27,283 nt of DNA from JADKIH01 sp031411835. GTDB taxonomy: Bacteria; Bacteroidota; Bacteroidia; AKYH767-A; 2013-40CM-41-45. The translations under genes were made by a program, and so were the position numbers. The notes beneath the pieces are model-generated. The model was given only the letters and a program-made list of their open reading frames with translations, did not search any database and was not told where the DNA came from. Shown piece by piece: positions 22,455 to 27,283 of the stretch (its first letter is position 1; each line of letters starts with the position of its first letter). Location of the stretch: positions 1 through 27,283 of the forward strand of contig JANOBV010000361.1 of assembly GCA_031411835.1 (NCBI GenBank), in the 5' to 3' direction.

Positions 22455-23189
22455 TTAAATAACTGCCGCGCCGCCCTTAGTTAGAAACTGAAAGCCGGTG
22501 AGATTTTTTGATGAAGTAAAATGAGTGAACGATTCATTCTTATGAACGTCATCAGAAATCAGCAATCCATTTGATGAAAGAAAAGGAAAAACAGTATTGA
22601 ATTCAAACATCATATTTTCATAGGAGTGATCGCTGTCGTGAAAAAATACATCGATTTTTCCTAGACGTTGAACAAGTATAGGAAGTAGTTCTTGCGATGA
22701 ACCTAATTTCAATTCCCAATGTTTGCGTAATTCATCAGGCACAACCCAACCACTTTGTTGTGATAAATTTTCCGGGTTATAACTTTTCAAATCAAGGTTA
22801 GGCAGATCGATTGAATACAATTTACCACTACCATTTCGATGAATTGCGTTGAGTATTGTCCAAGAAGAAACTCCATGAGCTACGCCTGTTTCAATCATCA
22901 CTTGTGGCTTAGCACAACGAATAATAAAATATAGAAATTTTCCGAAAAGATGATCGGGGCGATTGCCGGGAAGTGTTACGCCTTCGATCCGATTCATTGG
23001 AACAAAATTGTCTACATACAATTCCTCAATATATTTTTCAACTTCACCTCTATTGTATTTATCCTTCATCAGAATTTTCGCTGAACGATGCAACATAGCA
23101 TCATGAAGCATATTCTTTTTTCCGAGCATGAAGTTAATCATTGCTATAGGGCGATTAAGAAACGAAGTCTTTGAGAATTTATGTAACAT
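22455..23189 (-). CDS. Class I SAM-dependent methyltransferase (Methyltransf_24/CmcI-like)
   Basis: A 244-residue protein with a basic N-terminal region and a SAM-binding core from about residue 95. Motif I is VMIETGVAHGVSSWTILNAI (ETGVxxG), strand 2 ends SIDLP, and FFHDSDHSYENMMFEF carries the HDxDHSYE motif typical of the Methyltransf_24 and CmcI-like group. Members methylate sugars or other small hydroxyl groups, some with a metal bound by the HD and DH residues. Its ATG is one base after the Wzx stop. The substrate is unknown. It ends before the 157-bp gap, so it may be the last gene of the transcript that comes in from the right. Confidence 0.82.
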   Translation of the reverse strand: MLHKFSKTSFLNRPIAMINFMLGKKNMLHDAMLHRSAKILMKDKYNRGEVEKYIEELYVDNFVPMNRIEGVTLPGNRPDHLFGKFLYFIIRCAKPQVMIETGVAHGVSSWTILNAIHRNGSGKLYSIDLPNLDLKSYNPENLSQQSGWVVPDELRKHWELKLGSSQELLPILVQRLGKIDVFFHDSDHSYENMMFEFNTVFPFLSSNGLLISDDVHKNESFTHFTSSKNLTGFQFLTKGGAAVI

Positions 23190-23190
23190 A

Positions 23191-24537
23191 CTAGTTTTGT
23201 TGTGTAGATTCAGTTTGCAACCTGATCAATCCCTTTAGTCGTTGATCTGCGACGTAAACGAAAATAACCAAATTGAGAATATTTGTAATTAATAATGCAA
23301 GCGACATACCTGCATTGTGCATTGATGGAACGAGAAGGTAAGCTAATGATGACCCAAGGAAGATTGTAATGATATAAATTTTTATTCGTAAAGTAACTAT
23401 TCCTAAACTTTGAATCAGTGGTAATGTCCAGAATGTTGCAGCACCGAGAACAGCTCCAATCAAGAAGTAGTAAAACGAATCAGAAGCCGGCGCATAATCA
23501 ATTCCATAAACTGTAACGATGATCCACTTATTCAGAAAATATGTTACGAGTAAGAATACGATTCCGGGAATCATTGCTATGCTTGTAATTTTCACTAGCA
23601 TCCTGCGAATCTCTTTATAACTTCCGGCTGCGATCAACTTCGACAATTGCGGATAAATAGATTGTGTTAATGGATCTGTTAAAGTCAAAACTGAATAAGC
23701 CAATTTTTTTGCGACAGAATAATATCCAACCTGGATCGAGTTAGAAAGTAAACCAAGCAGAAGAACATCACCTTGAGTAATTACGGTCTTCAAAGAATTG
23801 CCAACAGAATTTCCAAAGATAAATCCAAAGATGGATTTTCTACTATCATTCAAAATTGAGATTGGAGTAGCAATGTAAGGATTGAGTTCTCGACGTAATT
23901 CGTAATATGCAAGTATATTGCAAATGGCTCCATTCATTAATCGTGTAATGATGATTGCAACAAAGAATATATTCAGATCTTTTGGATAAAAGAAAACTGC
24001 AATTGCAATTGCTCCGGTCTCTATTACATCCATTATCATTTGAATCAACGAACTAACTCTAAATTTGTAGTATAACCTTAGCAATCCTTTACTAATAGAA
24101 TTTACATACGTAATACTCGCAGCAACTGCATACCAAATTACAAACCATTCCAGGTTTGGTTCTTTAATAAAAGTCGAATAAGAAAACGTGCACAAAATGG
24201 CGATGACAATAACAGAGATCAAAGCCATAATTATGCTGATGTACAAGCTCCCTTTTACGAGGGCAAGCAATTTATCATTTCTCTTTTCAGCATGAAAGAC
24301 GGCACCGAATTTTATCAATGCAGTACCAACATTTAGATTTAGAAACTCCTGGATCAATCCAACGAATGAAACAATCATGGCATAAGTACCAAAAATTTCA
24401 GGACCAAGCCCACGGGCAATTACAACTGATCTGATAAATGCCAATCCTGTACTGAAAAAATTAGAAAAGAATACCCAGCCGCTGTTTTTAATCAGCAGTT
24501 TACTCTGGCCATCTAATCTTTTTTTAATATTCAGCAT
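23191..24537 (-). CDS. wzx: Wzx-type oligosaccharide flippase
   Basis: A 448-residue polytopic protein with about twelve to fourteen membrane segments of the MOP (multidrug/oligosaccharidyl-lipid/polysaccharide) superfamily. Typical parts are FFSTGLAFIRSVVIARGLGPEIFGTYAMI at the N-terminus, a central GFIFGNSVGNSLKTVITQGDVLLLG, and AKKLAYSVLTLTDPLTQSIYPQLSKL. It should flip undecaprenyl-linked repeat units from the cytoplasmic to the periplasmic side of the inner membrane. It sits between the GT-C gene (6 bp) and a methyltransferase gene (1 bp). The O-antigen polymerase it would work with is probably the Wzy-like gene in the left operon. The name is by function; sequence similarity among Wzx proteins is low. 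Confidence 0.88.
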   Translation of the reverse strand: MLNIKKRLDGQSKLLIKNSGWVFFSNFFSTGLAFIRSVVIARGLGPEIFGTYAMIVSFVGLIQEFLNLNVGTALIKFGAVFHAEKRNDKLLALVKGSLYISIIMALISVIVIAILCTFSYSTFIKEPNLEWFVIWYAVAASITYVNSISKGLLRLYYKFRVSSLIQMIMDVIETGAIAIAVFFYPKDLNIFFVAIIITRLMNGAICNILAYYELRRELNPYIATPISILNDSRKSIFGFIFGNSVGNSLKTVITQGDVLLLGLLSNSIQVGYYSVAKKLAYSVLTLTDPLTQSIYPQLSKLIAAGSYKEIRRMLVKITSIAMIPGIVFLLVTYFLNKWIIVTVYGIDYAPASDSFYYFLIGAVLGAATFWTLPLIQSLGIVTLRIKIYIITIFLGSSLAYLLVPSMHNAGMSLALLITNILNLVIFVYVADQRLKGLIRLQTESTQQN

Positions 24538-24543
24538 TGGGAA

Positions 24544-26142
24544 TTAATTCAGTTTATAAATTTTCACTTGATGAATAAATAATTTCTCTTGCCCCGGATA
24601 TTGCCAATAGTCAGGAAAGAAATCAGGACTAGGTACACGGTTTCCAACAAAATAATTTGCATGAAAAGAATCGACAACCTCTCCTCTATTCTGCAAGGTC
24701 ATAAACATTGAGTCAGTCCATGTTCGACCGCGATCAAGTAATGCACGACTTACAAATGCATCATCAACGATAATATACTTAACTTTCAGAGTATCGCAAG
24801 CTTGTTCGAAAGATTGCTCAATTCTACCACCATAAGGATTGAACCAAGAATTAGAATAATAAGGTTGATCTTTAAACGGATTGTAGTAAAGTGCCAAGCC
24901 AAGAACAGGAGACTGCCTGTCGATTTTTTCTCTAACTCGAGATGTCATTCTCATGTATTCTTTAGCATACTCTCCATCAGAAGTGAATCCGGGAACATTT
25001 GAAGCGATAAGGATTAACATTAAAGTGACAGGCAACAATTTCAATTCTCTTTTCTTTTGGAAATATGAAACTAAAAGTATAGCAACAAACGGAGCAATTA
25101 TCACATTGTAATTCCCAAAACTGCCGGAAAGAAAATAAAGTATTCCTAATGAAACTAACAACGTAATTCCTATAACAACAAATGAGCGCTGTTCAAGAAT
25201 TTCATCCTTCTTCAACCACTGTTTAGTAATCAATATGAAAGCTGCTACATAAACTAGAAATGAAATTGGGCGAGAAAATAAATTCACTGAAATAAATCGA
25301 TTGTAAAATCCGTATGGAAGTCCGATGAAATATTTTACACCTTTGGTGAGAATCGGTGGACCTTGATATTGAAAATAATTTCCTCCACCTGTTGCAATCG
25401 CATATTCCTTCATTGCATTCATGATGAATAAAAAAAACACTGCTCCGCCTGCCAATCCTATTCCAAGTAAAATTGTATTGAACGAAATAATATTTTTCCT
25501 CTCGAGTATTAAATACAAAACTCCCACAGAAGCAGGAATCAAAATTGCAGAAGGGTGAATCAATAAAGCAGGTAGCCAGGAATATAAACCTGTGACCGTC
25601 CACCATAATAATCTTTGCTTTCGGTTTTCTGCTTCAAGTGCATTTAAAAACATCCACAATCCGATAAGCAAGCAGGCCCCGATTAAGATTTCAGATCGCT
25701 CTCTATGTATTTGCGCAAAGAAGTCTGGTATGAACATAACAATTGCGACGGTCATCAAAGCCGGCCACTTCGACAATTTCATTCGACGTGCAAGAATGTA
25801 AGTCATGAATAAAAGTATCAAGCTCCACAAAAAAGTACCATATCGCATGGCTGATAATTCATCAACCGGAAGAATGGTCATCATAGCGGCAAACGTTCCG
25901 GTTTTCACCGTAAGAATACACCAACTCTTCCAACCTAAATTTCCTATTGAAGAATAAAATGGTGCGACCGAAGCAGGCAATAATGGTTCACCGGGACGAT
26001 GTTCTGTTTTCAGATAATAACCACGAGAAGTTTCCCATAATTCATCCGCATTCACCACAGGATAGTGCGGCAAAAAAAGTCCATACGTCAAAAACAGTAT
26101 GAACAATGCGACTATCACACTTTTCTCAGATAAATTATTCAT
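24544..26142 (-). CDS. GT-C membrane glycosyltransferase (ArnT/PMT/GT39-like)
   Basis: A 532-residue membrane protein with about ten to twelve hydrophobic segments and a polar C-terminal periplasmic part of roughly 130 residues. After the first membrane segment it has VVNADELWETSRGYYL; the acidic pair D33-E34 in this loop is the position of the catalytic or metal-binding acids of GT39-type enzymes. GT-C enzymes use a lipid-phosphate sugar (for example undecaprenyl-phosphate-linked) in the periplasm, so this gene could add a side-branch sugar after flipping. It lies 8 bp after the RffA gene and 6 bp before Wzx. A matching enzyme making the lipid-phosphate donor is not in the window. Confidence 0.8.
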   Translation of the reverse strand: MNNLSEKSVIVALFILFLTYGLFLPHYPVVNADELWETSRGYYLKTEHRPGEPLLPASVAPFYSSIGNLGWKSWCILTVKTGTFAAMMTILPVDELSAMRYGTFLWSLILLFMTYILARRMKLSKWPALMTVAIVMFIPDFFAQIHRERSEILIGACLLIGLWMFLNALEAENRKQRLLWWTVTGLYSWLPALLIHPSAILIPASVGVLYLILERKNIISFNTILLGIGLAGGAVFFLFIMNAMKEYAIATGGGNYFQYQGPPILTKGVKYFIGLPYGFYNRFISVNLFSRPISFLVYVAAFILITKQWLKKDEILEQRSFVVIGITLLVSLGILYFLSGSFGNYNVIIAPFVAILLVSYFQKKRELKLLPVTLMLILIASNVPGFTSDGEYAKEYMRMTSRVREKIDRQSPVLGLALYYNPFKDQPYYSNSWFNPYGGRIEQSFEQACDTLKVKYIIVDDAFVSRALLDRGRTWTDSMFMTLQNRGEVVDSFHANYFVGNRVPSPDFFPDYWQYPGQEKLFIHQVKIYKLN

Positions 26143-26150
26143 TACACATT

Positions 26151-27278
26151 TCAGTTATAAAATCGTTTGATCACTTTAACGATGTGCATAATATCCTTTT
26201 CGCTGAGATCATAAAACATGGGTAGTCGAATCAGACAATCCGAAAAATGATCGGCATTTAAAAGCTCAGGGCCTTCGTATTTATCTTTATAAAATTCACT
26301 TTTATGAAGTGATAAATAATGAAACACAGAATAGATATTCTCCTTACGAAGTTCTGCGATCAAACGTTCACGTTCAGCCGGTGTATTACAAACGATGTAG
26401 TAAATATGCGCATTGTTTGTGGCGTAAGAAGGAATATGAGGAGTTTTAAAATATCCTTTAGCTGCAAGAGGCTTTAGAGATTCATGATATGTTTCCCAGC
26501 TAAATTTTCTTTTCGCCTGGATCTTATTCATGTTCTCCAATTGCGCAAATAAGAATGCAGCAATAATTTCTGAAGGCAAAAATGATGAACCGATATCAAC
26601 CCAACCGTATCTATCTATTTCTCCTCTAAAAAAAGCTGAACGATTGGTTCCTTTTTCACGAATGATCTCTGCTCTTTTTATAAATGAAGCATCGTTCATT
26701 ACTAGCATTCCACCTTCACCGGAAATAATATTTTTTGTCTCGTGAAAAGAGAAGGCAGAAAGCTGGCCGATACTTCCAAGAGGTCGCCCTTTATAGTATG
26801 CATCAATACTTTGTGCAGCGTCTTCTACGACATAAATTTTATGGCGATCAGCAATATCCATGATCACATCCATATCACATGCAATTCCTGCATAATGCAC
26901 AGGAATAATTGCCTTTGTTTTTGGCGTGATGAGCGATTCGATTTTTGCGACATCAATGTTTGGACTTTCAAGAGAGCTATCTGCAAAAACGATTTTTGCA
27001 CCTCTAAGCACAAATGCATTCACGGTAGAAACAAATGTATAGCTAGGAGCAATGATCTCATCACCCGGTTTTGTATCAAGCAGAAGAGCTGCCATCTCCA
27101 ATGCATCAGTGCACGATGAGGTGAGTAACACTTTTTTGAAGCCATACTTCGATTCAAAAAATTCGTGACATCGCTTAGTAAAAATTCCATCTCCTGAAAT
27201 CTTACCTGACTCAACCGCTTCTTTTATATATGTTGTTTCTTTCCCTGTTAGAAAAGGTTTGTTGAATGGAATCATCAT
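26151..27278 (-). CDS. rffA: dTDP-4-amino-4,6-dideoxygalactose transaminase (WecE/RffA)
   Basis: A 375-residue PLP-dependent sugar aminotransferase that closely resembles E. coli WecE (RffA), the enzyme that makes dTDP-4-amino-4,6-dideoxy-D-galactose (Fuc4N) from the 4-keto-6-deoxyglucose nucleotide with glutamate. Shared stretches include MIPFNKP, LTSSCTDALEMAALLLD, SYTFVSTVNAFVLRGAKIVF, PVHYAGIACDMD, VVEDAAQS (E152, D153), SFHETKNIISGEGG with PLP lysine K182, and REKGTNRSAFFRGEIDRY. Length matches the family. The start lies 5 bases from the right edge, so the upstream gene of this operon is outside the window. The rmlA/rmlB functions needed to supply its substrate are not in the window. A second ATG one codon on is equivalent. 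Confidence 0.93.
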   Translation of the reverse strand: MMIPFNKPFLTGKETTYIKEAVESGKISGDGIFTKRCHEFFESKYGFKKVLLTSSCTDALEMAALLLDTKPGDEIIAPSYTFVSTVNAFVLRGAKIVFADSSLESPNIDVAKIESLITPKTKAIIPVHYAGIACDMDVIMDIADRHKIYVVEDAAQSIDAYYKGRPLGSIGQLSAFSFHETKNIISGEGGMLVMNDASFIKRAEIIREKGTNRSAFFRGEIDRYGWVDIGSSFLPSEIIAAFLFAQLENMNKIQAKRKFSWETYHESLKPLAAKGYFKTPHIPSYATNNAHIYYIVCNTPAERERLIAELRKENIYSVFHYLSLHKSEFYKDKYEGPELLNADHFSDCLIRLPMFYDLSEKDIMHIVKVIKRFYN

Positions 27279-27283
27279 TTTAC

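Noticed and set aside
26742..27119. 125-codon plus-strand open frame rich in Cys and His
   Set aside because: It lies entirely within the WecE/RffA gene on the minus strand; the Cys/His pattern arises from complementary codons, not from a zinc-binding domain.

Overview
The window looks like part of a surface-polysaccharide (O-antigen, capsule or exopolysaccharide) locus from a member of the Bacteroidota. The reasons are AT-rich DNA, start codons mostly without Shine-Dalgarno sequences, heptanucleotide tandem repeats between genes, Bacteroidota-type dispersed hairpins, and the gene content. No gene pins down a genus, so placement below phylum is not attempted.

Layout. Bases 1-798 hold no gene I can support. 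A plus-strand group follows: a polysaccharide deacetylase (799-1713), then a repeat-rich island (1721-2893), then a left-handed beta-helix O-acetyltransferase and a DUF354 protein (2999-4588). The island holds a palindrome, an eight-unit heptamer repeat, ten copies of a 25-bp REP-like hairpin element at mostly 52-55-bp spacing, and an intact single-domain Y1 (IS200/RAYT-like) transposase on the minus strand. A 26-bp hairpin (4648-4706) separates this group from a ten-gene minus-strand operon (17210 down to 4733). In order of transcription the operon encodes two nucleotidyltransferase-fold proteins, a GT4, an AsnB-type amidotransferase, a GT4, a Wzy/WaaL-like membrane protein, a GT4, a SAM methyltransferase, a two-domain oxidoreductase and an alpha/alpha-toroid protein. 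Most junctions are 1-8 bp overlaps or gaps of a few bases, so translation is probably coupled.

A 400-bp divergent intergenic region (17211-17610) carries direct and inverted repeats and precedes a lone plus-strand TylF-like O-methyltransferase (17611-18372). This gene converges, stop codon against stop codon, on a second minus-strand block. That block runs from beyond the right edge to 18373: RffA/WecE aminotransferase, GT-C membrane glycosyltransferase, Wzx flippase, methyltransferase, a 157-bp gap with a possible promoter, perosamine-synthase-like aminotransferase, FemAB-like GNAT protein, GNAT N-acetyltransferase and a GT4.

How it fits together (inference). RffA and the perosamine-synthase-like enzyme would make 4-amino-4,6-dideoxy sugar nucleotides, which GNAT and FemAB-like enzymes acylate. 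GT4 enzymes and the DUF354 protein would assemble a lipid-linked unit that methyltransferases and the oxidoreductase modify. Wzx would flip it and the Wzy-like protein polymerise or ligate it. The GT-C enzyme and O-acetyltransferase would decorate it. No initiating transferase (WecA, PglC or WbaP type), Wzz/Wzc/Wza or rmlABCD genes are in the window, so the locus must continue outside it or rely on genes elsewhere.

The items most worth a second look are the pair of nucleotidyltransferase-fold proteins heading the ten-gene operon, the REP-array plus Y1-transposase unit, and the alpha/alpha-toroid plus two-domain oxidoreductase pair.
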